Source: Ferruginibacter sp050611725 (GTDB lineage Bacteria; Bacteroidota; Bacteroidia; Chitinophagales; Chitinophagaceae). Taken from it: 64,000 nt of DNA. The notes below the pieces were generated by a model, which searched no databases, was not told the DNA's origin, and saw only the letters and a list, made by a program, of their open reading frames with translations. Positions 35,408 to 44,410 of the stretch are shown here, one piece after another. The stretch is taken from the NCBI RefSeq assembly GCF_050611725.1, contig NZ_JBODJB010000001.1, positions 682,001 through 746,000 on the forward strand, read 5' to 3'. The first letter of the stretch is position 1. Every line of letters starts with the position of its first letter. Position numbers and translations under genes: made by a program.

Positions 35408-35782
35408 CTATTCAGAAGAATTAGGATCCTGTTTCCCAACAGAAACCTTCACTCTTCCATTCACCAACCCATTAAAGAAAGAGAGTAAAATACTGAACAA
35501 CATGGCGTGCCAAAAACTATCTATGGTAAAGCCATCAACAAGATGTTCGCCTAATAAAATAACGCAGGCATTGATCACAAAAAGAAAAAGTCCGAGCGTA
35601 AGTATTGTTGCAGGTAAAGTCAAGAGGATCAACAATGGTTTTAATATCACATCTAACACAGATAAAACCAAAGCAACAAACAAGGCTGTAAGCATATTTT
35701 TTATTTCTACTCCGGGAAGTATATATGCCAGCACAAAAACATTTACTGAGCAAACCAGTATTTTAAGTAACCAATTTTTCAT
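35408..35782 (-). CDS. Phage-holin superfamily IV (PF04020-like) membrane protein
   Basis: 124 aa with four membrane helices (about 5-25, 30-52, 55-78 and 90-112). The pattern YILPGVEIKNMLTALFVALVLSVLDVILKPLL and FLFVINACVILLGEHLVDGF is typical of the 'mycobacterial 4 TMS phage holin' family, which despite its name is widespread on chromosomes outside phages. Function is unknown. It follows the M16 gene by 36 nt on the same strand. Confidence 0.85.
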   Translation of the reverse strand: MKNWLLKILVCSVNVFVLAYILPGVEIKNMLTALFVALVLSVLDVILKPLLILLTLPATILTLGLFLFVINACVILLGEHLVDGFTIDSFWHAMLFSILLSFFNGLVNGRVKVSVGKQDPNSSE

Positions 35783-35818
35783 ATTCTTAAACGGTATTGG
35801 AAGGGCAAAGTTATTAGA

Positions 35819-37138
35819 TTAAACCACAACTATTTCATAAAATTGATCGGGCTGCAGGTATTTGTTTGCAAGAGCCTGTAACTCAACGGCATCAATGGTC
35901 TTGATTGTTTTGATTGACTCATAAAAATAGGTTTCGTCGAGCCCATTCAGCAGTAAATTCTTCCATCTTGCAATGATCTGAAAAGGGCCTTCAAGATCTC
36001 CCAATAATGTACCAATCAAATAATTTCTCACCAACAACAGCTCTTCTTCGCCAATCAATTCTTCTTTCAATACCTTCATTTCCTTATACACTTCTTCGAT
36101 CGTTGCTTCGCAAACATCTCTGCCTGCTTCAGTGCTGATCACCCAGGCACTTTGCTGAATATTATTTTGCAAATGGCTGTGTATACCATACGTGTAACCT
36201 TTATCTTCCCTGATATTGTTCATTAGTCTTGATCCGAAGAAACCACCGAACACTGCGTTCAATACCATCACTTTCATAAAATCAGGATGATGTCTGTTAG
36301 GGAACGGTTGTGCAATTCTGATTGCTCCCTGAACGCCTTTTGGATCATTGGTGATCCTATATTTTTTTTGTTCCGCAGGTTGAAAGTTGATTTGAGGAAT
36401 CGGTTCTTTTCTTTCCTTAAGAGATAGTGTTCCAAAATTATTATTCAATTGCTCTTCGATATCATCGGGTAATTTACCGGCAACAAAAATGGCACATTCT
36501 CCGTTCAGGTAATATTCTTTGAAAAAAACTTTTATTTCATCTGCAGTTAAGGCATCCAGATCTTCCGGCACTGTATATTTTCCGTAAGGATGTTCCTTGC
36601 CGAATAAATATACATCCATCATTCTGTTAGCAACAAAATCACATTTTTGTAAATTAACAGAAAGGCGTTGTTTGGAATTTTGTTTATAGATGCTCAATTC
36701 TTCTTCAGAAAATATGGAGTCAGTGATCATCTCTTTTATCACCGGAAGTAATTTTGATAAATGCTTATTCAATGTATGCAGCGAAACAACAGCTGTTTCA
36801 TTATAAGCCGCCCTGTTGATATGTGCTCCATAAAACTCAAAATGTTCGTTTATTTCAAAAGCACTTAAAGTAGAGGTGCCGTTCTTTAAAAGAAAATTGG
36901 TTGCAGCAGCCACCCCGTTCTTTTTCTCGAATACATTTCCTGCATAAAATACTAGCTCTACCTGCAAAACACTTTGTGCGCCGGCATCAACTGCATATAC
37001 CGGCACACCATTCTTTAATACAAATTTTTTGTATGGTTTTATTGTCAGATCAAATTCTATTGCATCCTTTATTGGTGGGGCTATCGTTCTATTAAGCATT
37101 TGCTGGTTTTCCTTTTTAAGTACAGAAAGTTGATTCAT
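35819..37138 (-). CDS. M16-family peptidase-like protein, non-catalytic subunit
   Basis: 439 aa with two M16 half-domains. The zinc-binding HxxEH of the catalytic subunit is absent: the aligned helix reads AATNFLLKNGTS (near 78-89). The R/Y pair that binds substrate is present in SRLMNNIREDKGYTYGI (near 306-322), as in non-catalytic partners of two-subunit M16B peptidases. The catalytic partner, which has HLFEH but lacks the Tyr, is likely the product of 44407-45645, same strand but 7 kb upstream. No signal peptide, so it should be cytoplasmic. Confidence 0.88.
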   Translation of the reverse strand: MNQLSVLKKENQQMLNRTIAPPIKDAIEFDLTIKPYKKFVLKNGVPVYAVDAGAQSVLQVELVFYAGNVFEKKNGVAAATNFLLKNGTSTLSAFEINEHFEFYGAHINRAAYNETAVVSLHTLNKHLSKLLPVIKEMITDSIFSEEELSIYKQNSKQRLSVNLQKCDFVANRMMDVYLFGKEHPYGKYTVPEDLDALTADEIKVFFKEYYLNGECAIFVAGKLPDDIEEQLNNNFGTLSLKERKEPIPQINFQPAEQKKYRITNDPKGVQGAIRIAQPFPNRHHPDFMKVMVLNAVFGGFFGSRLMNNIREDKGYTYGIHSHLQNNIQQSAWVISTEAGRDVCEATIEEVYKEMKVLKEELIGEEELLLVRNYLIGTLLGDLEGPFQIIARWKNLLLNGLDETYFYESIKTIKTIDAVELQALANKYLQPDQFYEIVVV

Positions 37139-37328
37139 TTGTGACGAACTGTAAAAATAAATTATTCTCTACCAAAAAAGCATAATTCATTAAAATTATG
37201 GCCATCAATCTCATTTATTCCCATTATCGGCCTTTCTCGGTTTTAACATACCACTTATAAAATAACCTGAACAATCTTTGTGAAATTCAATATAATGTAG
37301 TAGATTAGTTATTATAACAACTAATTCA

Positions 37329-38558
37329 ATGTCTGATTTCTTGCGCAAATTTGAAGAAAAACCCACTGAGATCACTTTTGAATGGAATGATTCAAAAACA
37401 GATGCACAGGGTTGGCTTGTCATTAATTCTTTACGTGGAGGTGCTGCCGGTGGCGGACTGAGGATGCGTAAGGGTCTTACAAAAAACGAGGTCGTATCGC
37501 TTGCCAAGACAATGGAAATTAAATTCTCTGTGTCCGGCCCTGCAATTGGTGGTGCAAAATCAGGAATCAATTTTGATCCGGCTGATCCACGTAAAAGAGA
37601 AGTGCTTGAGCGTTGGTTCAAAGTGGTGGCACCCATCTTAAAAAGTTATTACGGTACCGGTGGTGATATGAATGTAGATGAGATTGACGATGTGATTCCT
37701 GTTACAGAAGAATATGGCATCTGGCATCCGCAGGAAGGAATTGTGACTGGGCACTACCACCCTACAGAACGTGATAAGATCAATAAGATCGGGCAGTTAC
37801 GTGTGGGTGTTTCAAAACTGATCGAAGATGAAGATTATACGCCTTCAAAAAAGGAAGGGTACCGGATCGCTGATATGATCACCGGTTATGGTGTTGCAGA
37901 ATCTGTACGACATTATTATCAGTTATTTAAAGACGAATTCCTCGATAATAAAACAGCCATCATTCAAGGATTTGGAAATGTAGGTGCATCTGCCGCTTAT
38001 TTTTTGGCACAACGTGGTGTGAAAATTACCGGCATCATCGATATAACAGGAGCGTTGATCAATGAAAAAGGTTTCGACTTTGATACGATCAAAAAATTAT
38101 TCCTCACCAGAAAGAACAATAAACTTGATCATCCTGATCTTATTTCATTTGAACAGGCCAATATTGAATTCTGGAAAACAAAGGCTGATATTTTTATCCC
38201 TGCTGCAGGTTCAAGATTTGTAACCGAACATCACCTCAATGAAATGATGAAATCGGGTATAGAACTGATTTCTGCAGGTGCTAACGTGCCGTTCAACGAT
38301 ACTGAAATTTTTTATGGTAAAATACTTAATAAAGCAGATGAGAATATTGCTGTCATCCCTGACTTTATTGCCAACTGCGGTATGGCAAGAGTTTTTGCTT
38401 ATTTGATGCATAAGCATGTTACGATCAGCGATGAAGCGATTTTCAAAGATGTTTCAAAAACAATTTATAAAGCTTTAGATAAAATATACCAAAGAGATAA
38501 ACAGAATAAATTGATCACACGTACAGCTCTGGAAATTGCTATTGAAGAATTGAGTTAG
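37329..38558 (+). CDS. Glu/Leu/Phe/Val dehydrogenase family amino acid dehydrogenase
   Basis: 409 aa NAD(P)-dependent amino acid dehydrogenase. The N-terminal domain has RGGAAGGGLRMRKGL and PAIGGAKSGINFDP (catalytic Lys region, near 75), the nucleotide-binding domain has GFGNVGASAAYFL (near 220), and IPDFIANCGM closes the site. Length is slightly under the standard hexameric GDH (about 420-450). Substrate cannot be fixed: glutamate dehydrogenase is the default, but the position beside a Phe/Tyr pathway would suit a Phe- or Leu-type activity. Divergent from the M16 gene at 35819, 190 nt apart. Confidence 0.88.
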   Translation: MSDFLRKFEEKPTEITFEWNDSKTDAQGWLVINSLRGGAAGGGLRMRKGLTKNEVVSLAKTMEIKFSVSGPAIGGAKSGINFDPADPRKREVLERWFKVVAPILKSYYGTGGDMNVDEIDDVIPVTEEYGIWHPQEGIVTGHYHPTERDKINKIGQLRVGVSKLIEDEDYTPSKKEGYRIADMITGYGVAESVRHYYQLFKDEFLDNKTAIIQGFGNVGASAAYFLAQRGVKITGIIDITGALINEKGFDFDTIKKLFLTRKNNKLDHPDLISFEQANIEFWKTKADIFIPAAGSRFVTEHHLNEMMKSGIELISAGANVPFNDTEIFYGKILNKADENIAVIPDFIANCGMARVFAYLMHKHVTISDEAIFKDVSKTIYKALDKIYQRDKQNKLITRTALEIAIEELS

Positions 38559-38634
38559 GCTAGAAACCCGGGGCAGACAGATCCATACCAATGAAAACGG
38601 ATACATATTTTTTTAAATAAAAAATTAATGAGCT

Positions 38635-39792
38635 ATGCCAATCTATCACCACGTCGGGAAGATTCCTGCCAAACGACACACAGTTTTCAAATCTGAAAAC
38701 GATACGTTTTACTATGAGCAATTATTCGGCACAGAAGGTTTTCACGGGCATGCATCATTGTTATATCATACACACAGGCCAACACAGGTAAAAGAAATTT
38801 TAGGCTCAAAAAATGTTGCGCCAAAAATTGCGGTGGATAAAAACATCAAAGCTCTTTTACTACAGGGATTTAATGTCGATCCTGAAGATGATTTTCTTGA
38901 TAGCAGAAAACCAATGCTGGTAAACAGCGATTGTGTAATTGGCCTAGCAGCACCAAAACAATCCCTAACAAAATATTTTTATAAGAATGCCGATTCAGAT
39001 GAAATGTTGTTCATTCATAAAGGCGCTGGCACGCTGAGAACATTTATGGGTAATATTCCTTTTGAATATGGAGATTACCTGATCATTCCCCGTGGTGTTA
39101 TTTATCAGATAGAATTTAATACAAGCGATAATCGTTTGTTGTATTTGGAATCGCATTCACCCATCTACACACCAAAGCGTTATAAAAATGCATCGGGGCA
39201 ATTACTTGAACATTCGCCTTACTGCGAACGTGATCTTAAACTTCCTCAAACATTAGAGACATATGATGAAAAAGGTGAATTTTTAATTAAAATAAAAAAG
39301 CAGGATATGCTGCATGATTTTATTTACGCTACGCATCCTTTTGATGTGGTGGGGTGGGATGGATATAATTTCCCATTCGGTTTCAGCATTCACAATTTTG
39401 AACCGATTACAGGTAGGGTGCACCAACCACCACCGGTGCATCAAACTTTTGAAACCAATGCATTGGTCGTTTGCTCTTTCTGTCCACGTATGTACGATTA
39501 TCATCCGCAAGCAGTACCTGCACCATATAACCACAGTAATATTGATAGCGATGAAATGATTTATTATGTAGACGGAGATTTTATGAGCAGAAATGATATC
39601 AAACAAGGTTATATCACTTTACATCCCAAAGGCATCCCACATGGACCAGCACCAGGTTCAATGGAACGCAGCATAGGACAAAAAGAAACAAAAGAACTTG
39701 CAGTGATGATCGATACCTTCAGGCCATTGATGATCACAGAAGATGCACTGAAAATTGATGATGGTAAATATTACAAAAGCTGGCTAGAGTGA
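38635..39792 (+). CDS. hmgA: Homogentisate 1,2-dioxygenase
   Basis: 385 aa cupin-type dioxygenase that opens the ring of homogentisate to maleylacetoacetate in tyrosine catabolism. The N-terminus (YHHVGKIPAKRHTVF) and the C-terminal domain with HSNIDSDEMIYYVDGDF and GIPHGP identify it; H300, E307 and H336 are candidate iron ligands. The protein is shorter than the 430-450 aa mammalian/pseudomonad form but fits the bacterial variant. Followed by hppD after the repeat at 39806-39925. Confidence 0.93.
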   Translation: MPIYHHVGKIPAKRHTVFKSENDTFYYEQLFGTEGFHGHASLLYHTHRPTQVKEILGSKNVAPKIAVDKNIKALLLQGFNVDPEDDFLDSRKPMLVNSDCVIGLAAPKQSLTKYFYKNADSDEMLFIHKGAGTLRTFMGNIPFEYGDYLIIPRGVIYQIEFNTSDNRLLYLESHSPIYTPKRYKNASGQLLEHSPYCERDLKLPQTLETYDEKGEFLIKIKKQDMLHDFIYATHPFDVVGWDGYNFPFGFSIHNFEPITGRVHQPPPVHQTFETNALVVCSFCPRMYDYHPQAVPAPYNHSNIDSDEMIYYVDGDFMSRNDIKQGYITLHPKGIPHGPAPGSMERSIGQKETKELAVMIDTFRPLMITEDALKIDDGKYYKSWLE

Positions 39793-39805
39793 GGGAGAAG
39801 ATAGA

Positions 39806-39925
39806 AGCTGCAAGCCTCAAGGGAGAAGTCTGATAATTCAATGCTTATTCTTTGCTTGTAACTTATGCATATAAAATAAATCATCTAATTACATGCTTGT
39901 CCCTTGAGACTTGCAGCTTGCAGCT
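39806..39925. repeat. AGCTGCAAG inverted repeat between hmgA and hppD
   Basis: Left AGCTGCAAGCCTCAAGGGAGAAG (39806-39828) faces right GCTTGTCCCTTGAGACTTGCAGCTTGCAGCT (to 39925), with about 65 nt between. Right arm touches the hppD start. Same family as 61239-61322 and, more distantly, 49763-49826. Confidence 0.75.
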
Positions 39926-39937
39926 AAAAAATTTTTT

Positions 39938-41086
39938 ATGGAACAAAAGACTCAATCCCCTGAAAAGATCTTCAAAGATGCACAGGATTTTTTGCCTTTA
40001 CTTGGCACCGACTATGTAGAATTGTATGTAGGCAATGCAAAACAATCGGCGCATTATTATAAAACTGCATTTGGTTTTCAATCGCTTGCTTATGCCGGTT
40101 TGGAAACGGGTGTTAGAGACAGAGCTTCGTATGTGTTGGCACAGGATAAAATTCGTTTAGTGCTAACAACTCCATTAAACTCTGATTCTCCGATCAATGA
40201 GCATTTAGTAAAACATGGCGATGGTGTAAAAGTGATTGCCCTATGGGTAGATGATGCAACCAAGTCTTTTGAAGAAACCACCAAACGTGGAGCTAAGCCA
40301 TTTATGGTTCCAACTAAAGAAAAGGATGAGTTTGGAGAAGTGGTACGTTCGGGCATTTATACCTATGGCGAAACAGCACATGTATTTGTTGAACGAAAAA
40401 AATACAAAGGCCTTTTTCTCCCCGGGTATCAACCCTGGAAAACTGAATACAATCCAGGGGAAATGGGATTAAAATATATTGACCATATGGTGGGTAATGT
40501 TGGTTGGGGAGAAATGAATCAATGGGTGAAATGGTATGAAGATGTGATGGGCTTTGTAAACTTTTTATCATTTGATGATAAACAAATTCACACAGAATAT
40601 TCTGCGTTGATGAGCAAGGTTATGAGCAATGGCAATGGCAGGATCAAATTCCCTATCAATGAGCCTGCAGAAGGAAAACAAAGATCACAGATAGAAGAGT
40701 ATCTGGACTTTTATGAGGGTCCGGGTGTGCAGCATATTGCAGTTGCAACAGATGATATTATTTCTACTGTTTCGCAATTGAGAGAAAGCGGTGTTGAGTT
40801 CTTAAGTGCTCCACCTCACACTTATTATGAACAGATTCCTGATCGTTTAGGTGAGCACATGAGTACAATGAAAGAAGATATCGGCGTACTAGAAAGATTA
40901 GGCATTTTGGTAGATGCAGATGAAGAAGGTTATTTGTTGCAGGTTTTCACCAAACCCGTGGAAGATAGACCCACCGTATTTTTTGAGATCATACAACGTA
41001 TGGGTGCAAAAGGTTTTGGCGCAGGCAATTTTAAAGCTTTGTTTGAATCCATTGAGAGGGAACAGGCTAAGAGAGGTACATTGTAA
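39938..41086 (+). CDS. hppD: 4-hydroxyphenylpyruvate dioxygenase
   Basis: 382 aa Fe(II) dioxygenase that turns 4-hydroxyphenylpyruvate into homogentisate, the substrate of HmgA. Two VOC-type domains; iron ligands are H183 (YIDHMVGN), H266 (VQHIAVATDD) and E350 (VFFEIIQRMG), the usual two His and one Glu. I use the ATG at 39938; the frame extends upstream to a TTG at 39911 but that lies in the repeat. Lies 145 nt after hmgA. Confidence 0.95.
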   Translation: MEQKTQSPEKIFKDAQDFLPLLGTDYVELYVGNAKQSAHYYKTAFGFQSLAYAGLETGVRDRASYVLAQDKIRLVLTTPLNSDSPINEHLVKHGDGVKVIALWVDDATKSFEETTKRGAKPFMVPTKEKDEFGEVVRSGIYTYGETAHVFVERKKYKGLFLPGYQPWKTEYNPGEMGLKYIDHMVGNVGWGEMNQWVKWYEDVMGFVNFLSFDDKQIHTEYSALMSKVMSNGNGRIKFPINEPAEGKQRSQIEEYLDFYEGPGVQHIAVATDDIISTVSQLRESGVEFLSAPPHTYYEQIPDRLGEHMSTMKEDIGVLERLGILVDADEEGYLLQVFTKPVEDRPTVFFEIIQRMGAKGFGAGNFKALFESIEREQAKRGTL

Positions 41087-41132
41087 ACAGACCTTGGACA
41101 GACTAATTATTAATTTACAACAGCAATAATAT

Positions 41133-41552
41133 ATGAGTTTTTATTACGGATTTATTTTTGAAACAACCGCTAAGAAAATTAAAGTGGCGCTGCAACAACA
41201 ATTCAATGAACATAAAATTGATATTACCGTAGATCAATGGGTAGTTTTGTTGGAACTACATGATTACGGCACATTGAACCAGGCAACACTTTGCAAACTC
41301 TGCGGTAAAGATGCGCCAACAACAACGCATATCATTCGTTTGTTATTAAAGAAAGATTTGATAAACCGTGATGTTTCTGTAGATGATAAACGTTGTTTTA
41401 ATATCTCCCTTAATAAAAAAGGAAAAATGTTGATACAAAAATTATTACCGATAGTAATTGAATTTCGTAAACAAGGCTGGAACGAATTGAATAAAAAGGA
41501 TGAACAACATCTGATCAGGATCGCAAACAAAATCTCTCAAAACTTAAGTTGA
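41133..41552 (+). CDS. MarR-family transcriptional regulator
   Basis: 139 aa. Winged helix-turn-helix of the MarR family: recognition region LCKLCGKDAPTTTHIIRLLLKKDLINRDVSVDDKRCFNISLNKKG (near 53-97). It sits in the middle of the phenylalanine/tyrosine catabolic operon, 46 nt after hppD and 4 nt before fahA, so it probably responds to a pathway intermediate and controls the operon. No operator palindrome was found with certainty. Confidence 0.9.
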   Translation: MSFYYGFIFETTAKKIKVALQQQFNEHKIDITVDQWVVLLELHDYGTLNQATLCKLCGKDAPTTTHIIRLLLKKDLINRDVSVDDKRCFNISLNKKGKMLIQKLLPIVIEFRKQGWNELNKKDEQHLIRIANKISQNLS

Positions 41553-41556
41553 CACA

Positions 41557-42762
41557 ATGAATCTTGAACAATCAATAAAAGAGCACCAACATTTTACGAT
41601 TCATAATTTACCTTATGGAGTATACGCTACACATTTAAAATCTAAACGAATTGGAGTGGCTGTTGGTGATTATATTTTAGATATGGCTGTTCTGTTTGAT
41701 TGGGGAATTTTTCAGCCGGAAATAAAAGAGAATATTTTTGCCAAAGAGCAATTGAATGATTTTATTGCCTTAGGAAAAAATGTTTGGACAGAAACAAGAA
41801 ATAAAATTCAGGATCTGGTAAAAAACAAACTAGCTTTTATCAATGAATATGAAGCGCTGCTCATAGATAAACAATCTGAAGCCACTATGTATGTTCCTGT
41901 ACATATAGGCGATTACACGGATTTTTATTCTTCCGAAGAACATGCATCCAATGTTGGTAAAATGTTTCGTCCAAACATGGAGCCATTGTTACCTAACTGG
42001 AAACATATGCCCATTGCATATCACGGCAGGAGCTCTTCCATCATAACTACTAATACACCTGTTAAAAGGCCGTATGGACAAATATTAAAAGGTGAAGAAG
42101 TTATTTATTCCGCTTCGCAAACACTGGATATTGAAATAGAACTAGGGTTCATCATCGGTAAAGAAAATAAATTGGGAGAACCAATAAAAATAATCAATGC
42201 TACAGATTATGTTTTCGGCTGTGTATTGCTAAATGATTTTTCTGCTCGGGATATACAACGTTGGGAATACCAACCCCTTGGTCCGTTCCTGGGCAAAAAC
42301 TTTGCAACATCCATTTCACCATGGATCATTACTTATGATGCGTTGAAAGAATTTCTAACAGAAGCTCCTCAACAAACTGTAGAAGTGCTTCCATACTTAG
42401 AAGAGATCAATCGAAAAAATTTTGATGTTGAGATCCATTTTGATATCAATAAAGAAAAGGTTGCTGTCACCAATTCAAAATATTTGTACTGGACCATTGA
42501 GCAACAAATAGCTCATCATACAGTGAATGGTTGCAATTTACGTATTGGTGATTTACTCGGTACAGGTACTATTTCGGGAAAACAGAAAAAAAGTTTTGGA
42601 AGTTTGTTAGAGATAACCTGGAATGGAAAAGAAAAGATCAGGATCAATAATAAAGAAAGAACCTTTCTGGAAAATGGAGATACAGCTACCTTGAAAGCAT
42701 TTTGCAAAAAAGGTGATAAACAAATTGGTTTTGGAGAATTATCAAATTTGATAACGGCATAA
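41557..42762 (+). CDS. fahA: Fumarylacetoacetase
   Basis: 401 aa FAH-family hydrolase, last step of tyrosine breakdown, giving fumarate and acetoacetate. The FAH domain spans about 90-398; the metal-binding segments TLDIEIELGFIIG and VFGCVLLNDFSARDIQRWEYQPLGPFLGKNFATS are plain, with HYHGRSSS-like AYHGRSSSII near 155. Start four nt after the MarR gene implies translational coupling, as does phhA, which follows after 12 nt. Confidence 0.95.
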   Translation: MNLEQSIKEHQHFTIHNLPYGVYATHLKSKRIGVAVGDYILDMAVLFDWGIFQPEIKENIFAKEQLNDFIALGKNVWTETRNKIQDLVKNKLAFINEYEALLIDKQSEATMYVPVHIGDYTDFYSSEEHASNVGKMFRPNMEPLLPNWKHMPIAYHGRSSSIITTNTPVKRPYGQILKGEEVIYSASQTLDIEIELGFIIGKENKLGEPIKIINATDYVFGCVLLNDFSARDIQRWEYQPLGPFLGKNFATSISPWIITYDALKEFLTEAPQQTVEVLPYLEEINRKNFDVEIHFDINKEKVAVTNSKYLYWTIEQQIAHHTVNGCNLRIGDLLGTGTISGKQKKSFGSLLEITWNGKEKIRINNKERTFLENGDTATLKAFCKKGDKQIGFGELSNLITA

Positions 42763-42774
42763 ATTCAATGACAT

Positions 42775-43551
42775 ATGTACAACCTGAAACAAGATTATGA
42801 TAAGTACACTGAAGAAGATTTTTTAGTTTGGAAACTATTGTATCAACGGCAAAAAGTTTTGCTGCAAAACATGGCGTCCAAAGAATTTTTTAACGGTTTG
42901 GATGAAATGAATTTCAGCGATGATAAAATCGCTGACTTCAATTATGTAAATGAAGTGTTAGCAAAAACTACGGGTTGGCAAATTGAAGTTGTTCCAGGAC
43001 TTATTCCTGACAAAGACTTTTTTGAATTACTAGCAGATAAAAAATTCCCATCTTCTACCTGGCTAAGAAAATTAGAAACCCTGGATTACCTCGAAGAGCC
43101 CGATATGTTTCATGATTGTTTTGCACATATGCCATTATTGACGGAGCAATTCTTTGTTGATTATTTACAGGCGCTTTCAAAAATTGCCTTGAAATACATT
43201 GATGATGCATTAGCTATTGAATTGATCGGCAGAATTTATTGGTTCACTGTAGAGTTTGGTCTGATCAAAGAGAAAGAAGGTATGCGTATTTACGGCGCAG
43301 GTATTTTATCATCGAGTGGTGAAAGTATTTTTTGTTTGAGCGACAAAGCCAACAGACAACGATTTGATGTTAAAGAAATTCTAGAAAAGCATTATTACAA
43401 AGATCATTTTCAGGACAGGTATTATGTTATTCATTCTTACAAAGAATTATTTGATGCCATTCCTGAAATTGAAAACATGATAGCAAAAGCGGTTACAAAA
43501 ATTCCACATGAAAAAAATATTTATGCAACACCATTAGATTTTAACTTGTAA
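42775..43551 (+). CDS. phhA: Phenylalanine 4-monooxygenase (hydroxylase)
   Basis: 258 aa, the length of bacterial phenylalanine hydroxylases lacking the mammalian regulatory domain. Iron ligands are H113 and H118 (FHDCFAHMP) and E160 (YWFTVEFGLIKE). It makes tyrosine from phenylalanine with tetrahydrobiopterin and oxygen. The pterin-recycling partner phhB (4a-carbinolamine dehydratase) is not in the operon. Its stop lies one nt before the ATG of the flavin reductase gene. Confidence 0.95.
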   Translation: MYNLKQDYDKYTEEDFLVWKLLYQRQKVLLQNMASKEFFNGLDEMNFSDDKIADFNYVNEVLAKTTGWQIEVVPGLIPDKDFFELLADKKFPSSTWLRKLETLDYLEEPDMFHDCFAHMPLLTEQFFVDYLQALSKIALKYIDDALAIELIGRIYWFTVEFGLIKEKEGMRIYGAGILSSSGESIFCLSDKANRQRFDVKEILEKHYYKDHFQDRYYVIHSYKELFDAIPEIENMIAKAVTKIPHEKNIYATPLDFNL

Positions 43552-43552
43552 A

Positions 43553-44410
43553 ATGAAAACCCTTAACCCAAAAGAATTAAGCACAAAAGCAATCGCCAAT
43601 TTCATAACATCGGCTGTAATTCCACGCCCGATTGCATTTGTAAGCACAATTGATAAAGATGGAAATCCTAATTTGAGTCCGTTCTCGTTCTTTAATGCAT
43701 TTAGCTCTGTTCCTCCGATATTAATTTTTTCTCCAGCTAAAAGTGCATTGACCGGTAATTACAAAGACACATATCATAACGTAAAAGCTGTTCCCGAATG
43801 TGTGATTCATATTGCTAATTATGCCATGGTAGAGCAGCTATCTGTGAGCAGTGGTTTATTTCCTCCTGATATAAATGAATTTACCAAGGCCGGTTTTACA
43901 GAGGAGAAATCCGTGTTGGTAAAACCACCACGGGTAAAAGAAGCTCCGATTGCTTTTGAGTGTAAAGTGAATCAGATTATAGAATTAGGCGACCAAGGTG
44001 CTGCAGGTAATCTGGTTATTTGTGAAGTATTGCTAATTCATCACAACGAAGATCTGGCTGATGAAAACGGAAATATCATTGCTGAAAAATTAGACCCTAT
44101 CGCAAGATTGGGATACAATGACTATTTAAGACTCACTAAAGAAAATATTTTTGAAACTCCTAAACCATTAAAATCATTTGGTGTTGGTGTTGATGCCATT
44201 CCGGATTGGATAAAAAAAGATAATGCCCTTACCGGTAATGAGCTGGGTAAATTAGCCAGCATATCTGTCGTTCCTGAAAAAACAGAGATCGAAAATGAAA
44301 CCGGTGAAATGCTCGCCATAAAAGACAAACAGCCTATTGACGCTATTAAATTTTTATTGCACCAAAATAAAATACGAGAGGCTTGGCTGGTTTTACTTAA
44401 CACCATCTAA
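43553..44410 (+). CDS. Flavin reductase family (flavoredoxin-like) protein
   Basis: 285 aa. The N-terminal 210 residues are a split-barrel flavin reductase with the NxxPFSFFNAFSSVPP signature (LSPFSFFNAFSSVPPILIFSPA, near 43-64) that binds FMN. The C-terminal 75 residues are an extension without a known motif. Placed immediately after phhA, it may supply reducing power or act on a ring-cleavage intermediate; role in the pathway is inference. Its stop codon overlaps the end of the convergent M16 gene by 4 nt. Confidence 0.88.
   Translation: MKTLNPKELSTKAIANFITSAVIPRPIAFVSTIDKDGNPNLSPFSFFNAFSSVPPILIFSPAKSALTGNYKDTYHNVKAVPECVIHIANYAMVEQLSVSSGLFPPDINEFTKAGFTEEKSVLVKPPRVKEAPIAFECKVNQIIELGDQGAAGNLVICEVLLIHHNEDLADENGNIIAEKLDPIARLGYNDYLRLTKENIFETPKPLKSFGVGVDAIPDWIKKDNALTGNELGKLASISVVPEKTEIENETGEMLAIKDKQPIDAIKFLLHQNKIREAWLVLLNTI

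Noticed and set aside
35408..35782. Holin-like protein as evidence of a prophage
   Set aside because: The superfamily IV 'holin' family is common on chromosomes; no phage gene is nearby.
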